DNA of 64,000 bases from Bufo bufo (lineage: Eukaryota; Chordata; Amphibia; Anura; Bufonidae), in assembly GCF_905171765.1 (NCBI RefSeq), contig NC_053390.1, positions 329,008,294-329,072,293 on the forward strand, given 5' to 3'. The notes under the pieces were generated by a model that was given only the letters and a program-made list of their open reading frames with translations, made no database searches and was not told the origin of the DNA. A program made the translations under genes and the position numbers. The first letter of the stretch is position 1, and every line of letters starts with the position of its first letter. Of this stretch, positions 10,886 to 21,452 are shown piece by piece.

Positions 10886-12470
10886 TTCCTGCCTTCTGGT
10901 TTTAACTCCCTTCTCCGTCCCCCAGCGCCCCCACCCTCTCCTCTCATCTCAACTGATGACTTTGCCACATACTTCAAACAAAAGATAGTCAACATCAGAG
11001 AAAGCTTCAGTACACAGTCCCCACAGACCCTCAACACAACTGCTCGGTCCTCTTCTCCGAAAACCCACTTCTCCACCATTACAGAAGAAAAATTCTCCAC
11101 TCTACTCTCCAGATCACATCTCACCACCTGTGCACTTGACCCAATCTCATCCCACCTCATCCCTAACCTCACCACAGTGTTTATCCAACCCCTTACTCAT
11201 CTCTTCAACATATCACTAACCTCTGGTGTCTTCCCCTCTGCTCTTAAACATGCTACCATTACACCCATCCTCAAAAAGTTTTCACTTGACCCATCTTCTT
11301 TGTCCAGTTATTGCCCCATATCACTTCTTCCGTATGCCTCAAAGCTACTTGAACAACATGTCTATTCGGAACTGTCCTCTCACATCTCCTTCTGCTCCCT
11401 CTTTGACCGGCTACCATCTGGCTTTCGACCCCACCACTCGACTGAGACTGCCCTTACAAAAGTCACCAATGACCTACTAACAGCCAAAACCAAAAAAACA
11501 TTACTTTGTCCTCCTTCTCCTTGACCTGTCCTCTGCCTTTAACATTGTTGACCACTCCCTTCTGTTGCAAACTCTCTCATCTCTTGGCATCACTGACCTG
11601 GCCCTCTCCTGGATCACATCATACCTCACAGACCGGACGTTTAGTGTCTCCCACTCTCACACCACCTCCTCGTCTCATTCCCTCTCTGTTGGTGTCCCGC
11701 AAGGCTCTGTCCTAGGACTTCTGCTCTTCTCTATTTACACTTTTGGCCTGAGACATCTCATAGAGTCCCATGGCTTTCAGTATCACTCTTATGCTGACGA
11801 CACACAAATCTACCTCTCTGGTCCAGACATCACCACCTCTCCCCGGTCAACTAAGTCCGCTGCCTTGGAGTGACCTTGGATTCTGCCCTCTCCTTCCGAC
11901 CGCACATCCAAGCCCTTTCCACCACCTGCCGCCTCCAAATCAAAAACATCTCCCGCATCCGCGCTTTCCTTAACTTTGAATCTGCGAAAATGCTTGTACA
12001 CGCCCTCATCATCTCCCGCCTAGATTACTGCAACATTCTCCTCTGTGGCCTTCCATCTAGCACTCTTGCAACCCTCCAATCTATCTTCAACTCTGCAGCC
12101 CGACTAATCCACCTCTCACCCTGTTACTCCTCTGCCTCTCCCCTCTGCCAATCCCTTCACTGTCTCCCCATTGCCCAGCGAATTCAGTTCAAAATACTAA
12201 CAAATACATACAAGGCCGTCCACAACCTGTCCCCTCCCTACATCTCTGAGCTACTTTCCCGATACATCCCCACACGCAATCTCCGATCCTCACAAGACCT
12301 CCTTCTCTCCTCTCCTCTTATCACCTCTTCCCACAATCGCCTCCAAGATTTCTCCTGTGCATCCCCCACACTCTAGAACTCGCTACCCCAACATATCAGA
12401 CTCTCACCTACAGTGGAATCCTTCAAAAGAAACTTAAAACCCACCTCTTCAGACAAACCTACAACCAGTG
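10886..12470 (+). pseudogene. L2 reverse transcriptase, broken
   Basis: Copies LINE RNA at a nicked chromosomal site (target-primed reverse transcription). Motifs in order: SGFRPHHSTETAL (about 11418), [12 protein letters not shown] after a one-base frame change near 11510, GVPQGSVLG (about 11691) and the catalytic [10 protein letters not shown] (11786-11810). Soon after, near 11850, an internal deletion removes the thumb. The frame resumes at [13 protein letters not shown] and runs through the L2-type C-terminal block (SRLDYCN, LHCLPI, FKRNLKTHLF). The product could not be active. Confidence 0.85.
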
Positions 12471-12662
12471 ACACTGCTGCCTCTATTCCGCCATTACCAT
12501 ACCATGTAGATTGTAAGCCCTCACGGGCAGCGCCCTCTCTCCTATACCAGTTTGTAACTCATATTGTTTATGCTTAGTGGAATTGTCTGTATTATGTATG
12601 TATACCCCTTTTCATATGTACAGTGCTATGGAATGAATTGCGCTTTAATAATAAATAATAAT
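10886..12662 (+). mobile_element. L2/CR1-type LINE, 5'-truncated and internally deleted
   Basis: The plus strand encodes a LINE reverse transcriptase and a typical L2 3' region ending in an AATAAT-type tail (12648-12670). The 3' untranslated part has the characteristic run GATTGTAAGCCCTCACGGGC, GGGCAGCGCCCTCTC and CAGTGCTATGGAATG. The endonuclease domain is missing, as expected for a 5'-truncated copy. No target duplication was identified. Confidence 0.85.
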
Positions 12663-12670
12663 AATAATAC

Positions 12671-13159
12671 AGTGTCTATACTTCATGGACATATTATACT
12701 TTTTTTTAGGTTAAATGACCAAGCATATTTCCATGAATAAAAATGTTAACAAAATCTATAAGGCAATTTTGAGAGTACATATCCTTCAGGAAGTTTCATG
12801 AATTATGGCATACTCCATTGTGGTTTATTTCTGTCTGTAATGGGCAAAAACTGACATAGTTTGATGCGTGAGTAAATATTTTTCAATCTATAAATGCTTA
12901 CATGGCAAATCTATACCACATTTTCCTACCTTTACAGATGGGAACATTACACATAATGTCATTTCTTTCAAAATAGTAATGTAAAGCCAAACATGAAAGT
13001 TATCGAATGTAACATAATATGAAAAATACCAAATAAATGTGAAGTAAAGAAGAGATGAATGTAATGAAGAATGGGGATTAAAACATCATCTTATGCACTT
13101 ATCAGCAACGCTTTAATCAGCAGGTGACTCTCCCGTGGTGTCAAGCTTTTTTTGCTCAT
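12671..13159. other. AT-rich sequence without recognisable gene
   Basis: I see no coding motif or element ends. Confidence 0.3.
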
Positions 13160-13197
13160 AAGTAAATGTGTATATGTGTGTGTGTGTGTATATATAT
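13160..13197. repeat. TG/TA microsatellite
   Basis: Alternating TATGTGTGTG and TATATATA dinucleotides form the left side of a simple-repeat tract that the solo LTR at 13198 interrupts. Confidence 0.9.
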
Positions 13198-13885
13198 TGT
13201 GGCAATGTGAATAGTGATGGGTGCAGTAAAGTCTCGGGGAAGCATGAAAAAGGGGTGTTGTTTGCACCAGGAGCGTGTCACCAAGGGGCCCGGCCTTGGT
13301 GGAGTAAAGGCCCTAGATATAGGTGGCCACCAAGTTAGTTGGTGGACACCAAGACAGTTAGCTTAGCTGGCTTCAGCTAGTCCGAGGTGGGCTTTTACTG
13401 GGAACAGGCAATGTGTTGGGTGGGTGCCTGTTCCCCATGCTCTAGTCCGGGATTTTGGAATATGCCCTTGTCCAGAGATGGTATTTAATCCTGTTGCTGG
13501 ACTTGGGTGTGGCTCCCAGTCTGGGGAAGGAGACAGAGTTTTTGTGAAACCCAGTCCTGCTGGAGGCTCTGTGAGTGTGGTCTCAGCTGGACAAGGCTTA
13601 GAGACGATGAGGCTGGGAGATAGTCTGGAGTGACCTTGCTACAGCCTGGGGGCTGGTGGACTACTGGCTGAGAAAGCCGCACCAGAGACAGTGTGTGAAC
13701 TGTGCTCTGTATAGGTGAGTCAGGGATTTATGTTATATGTTTAGGCAGAGCCCAGACGGGCAGGTTTTCATTTTATACTGTGTTTGTTGGTGCTGGTGTC
13801 AAAAATAAATGCACGGTTTGGACAATGAACACGGTTGTCGGCGAGAATTCTGTGACTGAGACCCTGGAGATAGAGCTAAACCCCC

Positions 13886-13888
<3 letters not shown>
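13198..13888 (+). mobile_element. Probable solo LTR
   Basis: The segment begins TGTGGCAATGTG and ends AACCCCCACA, the TG...CA and inverted TGTGG/CCACA expected of an LTR. It interrupts one TA-rich microsatellite, with ATAT on both sides (13194-13197 and 13889-13892), compatible with a 4-bp duplication but ambiguous because of the repeat. An AATAAA-type signal lies near 13805. No internal region remains, so the class (endogenous retrovirus or Ty3/gypsy) is open. Confidence 0.55.

Positions 13889-13925
<37 letters not shown>
13889..13925. repeat. (TA)n microsatellite
   Basis: About 15 TA units run into ACACAC. This is the right side of the tract split by the solo LTR. Confidence 0.9.
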
Positions 13926-13926
<1 letters not shown>

Positions 13927-14700
13927 TTACATACCAGTATACTTCATGGCCACTTTACTACAGGCAGTCAGGCACCCATCTAGTAGCATGTTCTTTTGCA
14001 TTTAAAACTGCAGTGATTCGTCATGCCATAGATTTCACTAGGTGTTGAAATCTTTCTGCTGGAATATTGTCCCATTTGGACAGAGTAGCTTTTCACAGCT
14101 ACTGGAGATACTGACATGTTCTAAATCAGAGATGCTCTATTTAGGATTGAGAGCTAGAGACTGTGAAGGCCAGGGAAGCAAACAAAACTCATTTGTCATG
14201 TTCCTGGAAACAATCTATGACTATGCAACCCTTTTGGGTAACAGCTGCCATGCAGGGATGACCTTGATGGGCCACAATACTTAGGTAGCCCTACTATCCA
14301 AACATCTATTCACAGGTATCAGAGGACCCAGGGTGTACCAAGAAAACATTCCCCACACCATTGCTACACTTCCACCAGCCTGAACTTTTGACACCTGACA
14401 GAAAGGGTCCATCATTCATGCTGTTTGTGCCAAATTATGACCTTCTTATTAGTGTGGTGCATTGTCCAGCTGAAAGTGTTTTTCTGCCACAGGACAAACA
14501 GATGCCATGAAAGGATAAACTTGGTAGGCTGCAATGCTTCGGTAATCCCTACTGTCAAAATGTCCATCCACCGGTGTCTGAAGACCCTGAGTAGATCAAG
14601 AAAACATTCCCAAATCATTGCTCCATCTGCACCAGTCTGAACTGTTGAAACTGACAGGAAGGGTTGTTGACACCATTGCATGAGGAAACCACACAAGGTT
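13926..14700 (-). pseudogene. Old Tc1 transposon remnant with internal duplication
   Basis: Plus-strand phrases such as GGCCACTTTACTAC, GATTCGTCATGCCATAGAT and CCACACCATTGCTACA match, in antisense, the layout of the DD36E Tc1 family. The minus-strand frame 14412-14696 shows VQTGADGAMIWECF, corresponding to the Tc1 GGGGVMVWG block. Sequence like 14280-14410 recurs at about 14540-14670, so a partial duplication or two overlapping copies are present. Confidence 0.6.
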
Positions 14701-15499
14701 GTTAGGTTTTTAAAATACCGCCCCCAGCTAGTCTATAACCATGGGAGTTCCTCAGTTGCTTGATTTTCCTATTCTAATCTGGATTTTACACAGATACCGA
14801 TTCATGGAAAGCCTGCTCACTTGATCTTGAGCAGCACTTAGGGGGTCATGTCTCTCATTTCCATATAGGGAGACTCAAATTGTGAAAAAATGGGTGTCTC
14901 TAATAAAGCGGCTGTAACAGATGGACCCTTTTATATTATTTTATGTTCGGCTGTCTGTACACCCCCCCCCCTTCTTCTTTTTTCCTGTCCCATTGTTTCC
15001 CAAGAGCAGGGCGGTGTCCCGGGGACACTGCCAGACCTGTTTAAACTAGCTGCCGTGTCCCCCCTCAACCTCCCATCAGCCCTTGCTATTGTCTGACCCC
15101 ACCTTTCCTTGTATTATAGTAATCTATGTACTCTATTGTATGTAAATGAGGCTGTTGGGGGTTTGAAACCATGTGTGCTATGCCTAGTAAAGTCAGTTGA
15201 CTCCCCAAACTGTGTGTCGTCCAGTTACTGGGGAAATTGTCTCTGGACATTGACCTGCTTCTTCAGCTACAAGGGGATTTAAGTGGAGATATTGATGGTA
15301 TGTCTTGGAGCTCCGCAACAGCGGCCATTCAGTATATAGAAAGAATTTCCTGTACTATTCTTTATTCTTGTCGACCAAACAGCGGCACATACATATGGGG
15401 TTTTTTTCCGCTATCACATATTCTGGACAGTTCACAAATGGTTAAAGATTAAAACAGAAATCAATGCCCAGTCTACCAGTCTATAGTGGCAGATAGATG
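14701..15499. other. Unassigned; possible LTR piece at 14905-15230
   Basis: No gene is recognised. From TGTAACAGATGG (about 14916) through GTAAAGTCAGTTGACTCCCC the stretch has the look of an LTR with an R/U5-like end, but I found no clear right end or duplication. Confidence 0.3.
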
Positions 15500-15524
15500 T
15501 AATAGGCATGCTTCCTGATGCTGC

Positions 15525-16350
15525 TCAGCAAATATTCTCAGTAGGAACCTGAGTACGTTTGGCCCCATATGTTGCTGTGGCCCAAATAGAATGGGCCCAG
15601 AAGGTTTGTGGGGGTGGCCTTCTTTCAGTTGCATAGCAAGTAGCAATGGTCTCCCTCAACCATCTGTCAATGGTGGGTTTGGATGCTTTCCCACCCCTTC
15701 TTAGACCATGTAGGAGCATAAATAAATGGACTATGTCTTCCAAAAACCTTTGTTTGGGCTAAGTAGACGCTCAAACACCTGTCTACATCCAGTGTCTGTA
15801 AGCGCTTTTCCTCCTCAGAGGTAGGCTTGGAATGTTGGCAGAACTGTCTCCCTATTTATATTACAGTATGAAGAACACTTCTATGTAAACGAAGACAGAG
15901 TCCTTAACACAACCTTGTTTGGATGGAAGGCCAGGTATGGTTCTCTGGCAGCCAGGGATTGCAGTTCACTGACCCTTTTGGCCAATGGCATAATAACTAG
16001 GAAGGCTACCTTTTTCATGATATAAAGAATATTGACCTAATGGAGGGACTCAAATGGATGCTTGCATAACCTCCTGAGAACCATGAATAGGTCAGAAAGG
16101 GATTAACCCTGGTTGGATGCAGTTTCAGCGATACCACTAAAAACCTTTTTACCAGAGGATGTGTGGCCAGAAATTTCCCCAGGAAGGCTGACAAGGAAGA
16201 GACCTGAACTATCAGGTGGTTAGGACCTACCTCCTTATTGTTTGTTCTGCTAAGAGTCTTCTTTGGTCACACCAATTCCTGAAAGTGGACACTACATGGG
16301 CATAGGCTTTATTTGTTTCCCTATCTTGAGGGGCAATCATAGAGAAGACT
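15525..16350 (-). pseudogene. DIRS tyrosine recombinase, broken
   Basis: This recombinase would integrate circular DIRS DNA. Visible blocks are FLVIMPLAKRVSELQSL (first catalytic Arg region, about 15961-16020), LDVDRCLSVYLAQTK (about 15750-15800) and, in 15525-15743, GKASKPTIDRWLRETI followed by AHSIWATATYGA. In the family the last block reads HxxR; here the Arg position is Trp, so the catalytic motif is lost. There are several frame changes. Confidence 0.75.
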
Positions 16351-16541
16351 ACAGAATCTGTTAAGAGTAGATTCCTTAGTAGGGGCCTATCAGGTCAGGT
16401 TCAGGTTTTTTGACAGCTGGCTGTTCTGAAACACCAAGTCCGGTCTGAGCAGTAACTCTCTGTCTTATCCTCAGGAGCAGGGTAAACCACGCTTTCCTTG
16501 ACCAGAATGGGAACACATATGCCAACCTGAAGTTCAATAGG

Positions 16542-16824
16542 AAATAAGGACGAAAAGGGCGCAACAATGTGTAAAATTTGTATCATAAAAACAATCAAAC
16601 GTGCAATCACTGCCGCTTACCGGATAATATTGTGCAACCCAGGCACAACTCTGGATGAAGCTTGTAGGATCTCAATTAATCTTGGATGTTCGTCTTCAGA
16701 CATCTGATAAAGAAAACTGACTACTTCTGAAACACATTATTGCCTGTCTTTTATTTTATTGTTTTAAAAAATATGTTCATTTTAGTAGCATCCCATATTC
16801 ACATTCTTATTTACTTTTGCACCA
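16542..16824 (+). mobile_element. PLE-type end fragment inserted in DIRS, with degenerate hammerhead motif
   Basis: About 280 bp is flanked by CCAACCTGAARTTCAATAG on both sides (near 16522 and 16825), a direct duplication of about 19 bp typical of target-primed insertion. Inside, 16704-16732 reads CTGATAAAGAA, a short loop, TTCTGAAACA: hammerhead-like, with the G8 position changed to A. Confidence 0.55.
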
Positions 16825-16888
16825 ACCTGAAATTCAATAGAATAGAAAAGGCGTCCAGGGTGTATGGTCTGTCTTTAGGGTATATTGA

Positions 16889-17254
16889 TCAGAATCTTGC
16901 AACTTTGACGTTGAGTCTTGTTGCCATCAGGTCGATTTCAGGCAGATCCCATCTGCCTACACATTTAGGTGGCCCCTTATATGCACTGCTGAGATATCTT
17001 TTGTGTATGCCCAGACCAAAACTCTTACCACTTCTCTCAGAAGGGCCAGGGACCTTGTCACTCTTTACCAATTTATTTAGGAAACAGTGGTGGTATTGTC
17101 TGACTAAACTCTCACAGCTCTGGTCGACAGAAGATGATGGAAGTGGAATGGTGCCACGAAAACTGCAGTGAGTTCCTTGGCATTGAAAGATAGTGCAATT
17201 TTGTCTGGAGTCCAGAGACTCTGAGCCATAGCTTCTGTGACATGGGAAACTCAT
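16889..17254 (-). pseudogene. DIRS RNase H region
   Basis: The reading frame ends in WDLPEIDLMATRLNVKVARF, matching the block that follows RNase H in DIRS polyproteins (PEIDLMATR). Upstream residues fit the linker. It lies between the reverse transcriptase piece (higher coordinates) and the recombinase piece (lower coordinates), as expected. Confidence 0.7.
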
Positions 17255-17459
17255 CCTCTAATGAATGCATCTATAGCGAAGACTACCCATTGCAGAAAAA
17301 TCAAACTTCCCATGCCTCAGGTCTATCCACCAAAGTAGCTTGTTCATGTCTGAGGGGATATCATCTGGAATGGATAAGATTGATTTCTCCCTGTTCAACA
17401 TCTATCCTAGAGAGGAAAGGAAGGCAATGACTATGGTCAAATGGGACTGTAGAGCTTCT

Positions 17460-17999
17460 ATTGACTGAGCCTTCATTAGCCAATCATCCTAGTATGGCAT
17501 GATGACTTTCTCTTCTAGCTGAAGCTCAGCGACCATGGCCAGGACTGGATTGGTAAACATTCTTGGTGCTGTGGAGATCTCAAACGGAGGACTCAAAAGT
17601 GAAAATGTGAGTTGTAATATATAATATGTTAATAAATGTTGTGACCCCACCCTGATCACTAATATTAAAAATGTTCTGTGACCTTCATTTACCAGCACTA
17701 TGAGATACACCACTCTATTGATTGTTTCCATTCTGAAACTTTCTACCCGAATAAAGGTATTCCAGTATCTCAGGACTTTTTCTATAAAGTTCTTTGCTAG
17801 GACCTCTTGTAACGCCTGAAGTATGGCAAGGTTTTTTATGGGGCAAGCAGGCAGAATGGTGAAGACAAATGTTTCTTGGATAAGAACAAAAATCTTTACT
17901 TTGTGAAACATGGCTCTTGGATAAGCTCTCACGGTTAAGAAACAAAAAACTCCAGTTTGCCTTCTCCTGGAATTTTTGTGGCATCAGAAACTGAGGCAT
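17460..17999 (-). pseudogene. DIRS reverse transcriptase, catalytic box interrupted
   Basis: Copies DIRS RNA. The blocks are LAKNFIEKVL, FRMETINRVVYL, GHRTFLILVI and STAPRMFTN, ending in KVIMPY followed by TAG at 17489-17491 and then DDWL. The stop thus falls inside the Y-x-DD active-site motif. Another frame change lies around 17720-17820. Confidence 0.75.
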
Positions 18000-18114
18000 T
18001 TGCCTGGAGCAGAGACAGGTCTTTCTCTCCCACTAGTTCCCAGGCATTGGGTAGGTTAATGAACCTCTGGACTGGTCTCTAGAGCAAGACCGAGTTCTGA
18101 TGAAAATTCTGGGA

Positions 18115-18430
18115 GGTATAGGAAGATCAGAAGAAGATGAAAACCAGGCATGCTGCTTGTATCCGTGGACAAAACATGATATGAAGATAGGTAAGTTTAA
18201 CTTTTATTGGATGTCAAAACAACGCGTTTCAGGGCCTAACAGGCCCCTTCATCATATTCACACTAATCTCAATGTCTGGATCGGTGTGAATCTGACGAAG
18301 GGGCTGTCCGACCCTGAAATGCGCTATTCTGACATCTATTAAAAGTTTATACTTACCTATCTTCGCTTGATGTTTTTTTTACCGATATGAGCAGTCCACC
18401 TGACTTTCCTCTTCTTCTGATCTTCTACAG
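18115..18430. repeat. Foldback repeat with a hammerhead-like motif in each arm
   Basis: Left arm (from GGAAGATCAGAAGAAGATGA near 18121 to about 18251) and right arm (18294 to about 18428) are imperfect inverted copies; the inner 70 bp pair best. The right arm reads, on plus, CTGACGA (18292-18298), an AGGG/CCCT stem and GAAA (18316-18319). The left arm reads, on minus, ATGATGA (18249-18255), a GGGCC/GGCCC stem, GAAA (18227-18230) and CGCG. Such paired ends are typical of PLE termini. Confidence 0.65.
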
Positions 18431-18525
18431 TCGACTCATCCCTGATGCCCGATCCTCAAGAGCAGCAGTCCGTGGTGGTTTCTGTATTCTTCTGGGTGCT
18501 ATGCCTGTAGCACAACACCTACAGG

Positions 18526-19151
18526 TGTAATGCAAGCGGGTGTGGACCCACTACGCCACTGACTGACTATACTCTGGAGGGGCGTGACTAAGCAACTACC
18601 TAGTCTTCACTAGAGCCTATGATGGTGAGGATAGCCTTGGGACATTAGGGTAGTTTCCAGGTGCCATTCCAGAGCAGTCCCCGAGTCAGTGGCAGCTGAT
18701 CACGGCGTCAGAGATACCGGCGCAAGCACTGAGGGGAAGTATGTGGTCATGAAGTCCGAAATGAGGGCAGGCAGCAATCAAGCAAAGTCTGTAAACGAAG
18801 TCCAAGGTCAGAGGCAGGTGGCAAGCAGAAACTCCAAAAACACTTTCACACTAGAAGCTAGTGACCATGAGTTGCTCAGGCACCTTCCTGGGGCAGGAAG
18901 CGCCTTTAAATACTTCCTGCAATCCAGCCATAGGCTGGGGAGACAGAGGGCGTGTACGTGCTGCCTCACAAGGGAGAATAGACACACCCATGCAAGCCCT
19001 AATAAACAGTACAGGACTCAAGCAGGAAGTAGGCTCTGGCATGGAGCACAGATACAACAGTTAGGCTACCTGCTGCCCCATGCTTGTCGTCATGGTGCAT
19101 GTCAGCAGGAGGGAAAGAGGGAGCCCGGCGGTACGGACCACTGGGTTAACA
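18526..19151 (-). mobile_element. Solo LTR, Ty3/gypsy-like
   Basis: TGTAATGCAAGCGGG at the left and GGGTTAACA at the right give TG...CA ends. The flanks are ACAGG (18521-18525) and ATAGG (19152-19156), a 5-bp duplication with one change. On the minus strand AGTATTTAAAGG (near 18905) could be the TATA box. The layout resembles the chromovirus LTRs at 26305 and 54905, so the parent was probably a related element. Confidence 0.65.
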
Positions 19152-19156
19152 ATAGG

Positions 19157-20330
19157 TAAGCCTGGAAGTGTGTACTTTCTGTTTAAGTGGTCCTAACTAT
19201 CTGCGCTTCTCCTTCATCTCTTGCTTTGGAGCTACAGGAAGGGATTTACCCTTGCCTGAGAAGGTCTCTATCAGTTCATCTAACTTGGAGCCAAACAGTC
19301 TCCCTGATTGGAAGAGAACAATGGGTATTTTTTGATGTGCCATCAGCTGACCACAGTCTTAGGGCTATATTACAGTGGCTGAGGATCGGCCAGATCATTA
19401 GTAATGATTTGCCTTTGTAACGTTGCTGCCGATTACCTGATAAACTAGCAATTGCTTGTTCATTGGGTAATTGCATCTTTTATGCAGCCACAAAAATCAT
19501 CCTTTGCTGGTGGCAGATCGTGCCATCTAATCTGCTGCCAGCAAATAATGATTCTGTATGGGGACAAGCGATGGCATTAACAATTGCTCCTCCCCATATT
19601 GTGGAGGAGATGGCTGCATGTAATTGCAGGGGTCCCCTTCACTGAAGAGCACAGGATTGCCAGGAAGGAACGCTTCCTTCCCGACAATTGTCAGGCTCAT
19701 CTGCCAGTCTAATAAAGCCCTTAGTCAGATTGCCCTGAGCCCGGCCGTAGAAAGGGCCATAGTCCTAGCAAATAACTTCACATTTTGTTGAGCGGCATCA
19801 TAGAGAATATCAGAGAATAAAGACAGAGACTTGAAGGATCTCAACAGATCCATCCTGTAAACCATCCTGGAGGTGGATAATCCAAGACCTAAGAGCTTTG
19901 GTGACATCTGTGAATGCTCTGGAAGTCTTCGCCTTAGCAGTGCTGGCCATATAACTGCGTCTCAAAGCACAATCAATCTTGTGGTAAATAGATTAGTACA
20001 CAGACATGACAAGAGGGCGTTTTTAAAGCTATGCAATGGCTATCTTCGACCTCAGGCATCTTCCACCTTGCTATCATATCCTCCTAACACTTTAGCGCGT
20101 TTCTGATCCTCCTAGGACACTCCTGAGTAATCTGCCGATACGGCCCACTAGAAACTGAACCTTCAGAGGCTCCTCCTCATCTGAGAATGAGGAATCAATT
20201 TTATCCACGACCCTAAGATTCACTTCAGATGGACAAGAGGCTAAACTTCCACCCAGTCTCCTCAGGTAGTGCCTGCATAGAGGAACAGATATAACCCATG
20301 ATCAGGACACAATCTCTTGTGACATGGAAT
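19157..20330 (-). pseudogene. DIRS gag-like frame, interrupted
   Basis: Minus-strand frames read IPIVLFQSGRLFGSKLDELI (19200-19340) and, beyond a MITE at 19362-19720, DAAQQNVKLFARTMALSTAG (19725-19907). The latter fits the DIRS gag motif in which Ala-rich helices end in ALxxSxRRALWL. The acidic stretch toward 20200 fits the gag N-terminal half. Several frame changes are present. Confidence 0.6.
19362..19720. mobile_element. PIF/Harbinger-type MITE
   Basis: The ends GGGCTATATTAC and CTAATAAAGCCC are inverted and flanked by TTA on both sides (19359-19361 and 19721-19723). Joining the flanks restores continuous DIRS gag sequence. There is no coding capacity in 359 bp. Confidence 0.7.
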
Positions 20331-20453
20331 TATAATATGCAGCTGATTTGCATCTGAGACAGTCTCCTAAAAGTCAAACAACATAAAATAGAGGCTTGAT
20401 TCTTTTAGTTTTTGAAAAGTCGATTCTCCTAACCAGAGCAAATTTATATAGAT

Positions 20454-21360
20454 CAGTGGTGCCCAACCATTTTTCGTCTGAGGGCTGCACTAGACTTGGT
20501 ATAAATTTCGCGGGCCAGAACCATCTAGAAATGCAAACACTGTGAGGGGCACGTGTGAGCATTACTACTGTGAAGAGGGCACATATCTGGCCATTATTAC
20601 TGTGAGGGGCACGTGTGAGCATTACTGCTGTGAAGAGGGCACATATCTGGCCATTATTACTGTGAGGGGGCACGTGTGAGCATTACTGCTGTGAAGAGGG
20701 CACATATCTGGCCATTATTACTGTGAGGGGGCACGTGTGAGCATTGCTGCTGTGAAGAGGACACATATCTGGCTATTATTACTGTGAGGGGGCACGTGTG
20801 AGCATTACTGCTGTGAAGAGGGCACATAGTGTATCTGGCGATTATTACTGTGAGGGGGCATGTGATGTATACATGTGTATGATGTATGTAGTGCAGTATG
20901 TGATGATCACACACTGCTCTACATATATTACACACATCGATACATTACACCCTGCGCTGTCACCTTCTTTTGCAGGTCCATCTTGATGTCTGGGTTGTAG
21001 GCTTCAGCTCCTTAGCTGCCATGCTTCTCGGGGTCCTTGCACAGCGCGCCCGGCACTGTTTGCTTCAGCCACCCCCGGGAGCCGGCCCCTCCTCCTTCCA
21101 GCTTACACCGGCTTCCCCTACTGCAGGGCGCTGTATTGCTTCGGCGCCCGCCCAATCTAACCAATAGCAAAGCTCCTTTCTGTCCGGAGCTTTGCTATTG
21201 GTTATTGCAGGCATCACTGCACTGCCTGTGCAATTCACAGCATACCCTGCGCTGATAAAAAAAGCAGGGAAAAATCTAAGGCTTCCGGTCACTGCGGGGG
21301 CCTCATGGCACAGCTTTGCGGGCCGGATTTGGCCCGCGGGCCATAGGTTGGGCATCACTG
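20454..21360. mobile_element. hAT non-autonomous element
   Basis: The ends CAGTGGTGCCCAACC and GGTTGGGCATCACTG are inverted. The 8-bp flanks ATATAGAT (20446-20453 and 21361-21368) are identical, the hAT signature. The GGCCCGCGGGCC subterminal block is common in such elements. A 60-bp minisatellite occupies the left third. Confidence 0.9.
20541..20865. repeat. 60-bp minisatellite, about 5.3 units
   Basis: Units contain GTGAGGGGCACGTGTGAGC, then ATTACTGCTGTGAAGAGGGC and ACATATCTGGCCATTATTAC. The last unit is slightly expanded. The sequence is non-coding and lies within the hAT element. Confidence 0.9.
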
Positions 21361-21452
21361 ATATAGATGTTCAATTAGAGATGAATGGGCGGCACTGCGC
21401 TTCAGTCGCGGTCCAGGTGCACGGTCAAAAGGTAGATACCTCGATACTTGTA

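Larger units (their letters stand above)
15500..20330 (-). mobile_element. DIRS-type tyrosine-recombinase retrotransposon, fragmented
   Basis: The minus strand gives, in order, gag-like, reverse transcriptase, RNase H and tyrosine recombinase pieces, the DIRS order. At least four later insertions sit inside (19362-19720, 18526-19151, 18115-18430 and 16542-16824). The characteristic split terminal repeats of DIRS were not located; sequence from 25162 rightward might be the gag N-terminal side, displaced by the insertions at 20454-25147. Confidence 0.8.

Noticed and set aside
18689..19159. 156-codon frame
   Set aside because: Lies within a solo LTR; no domain and no upstream signals.
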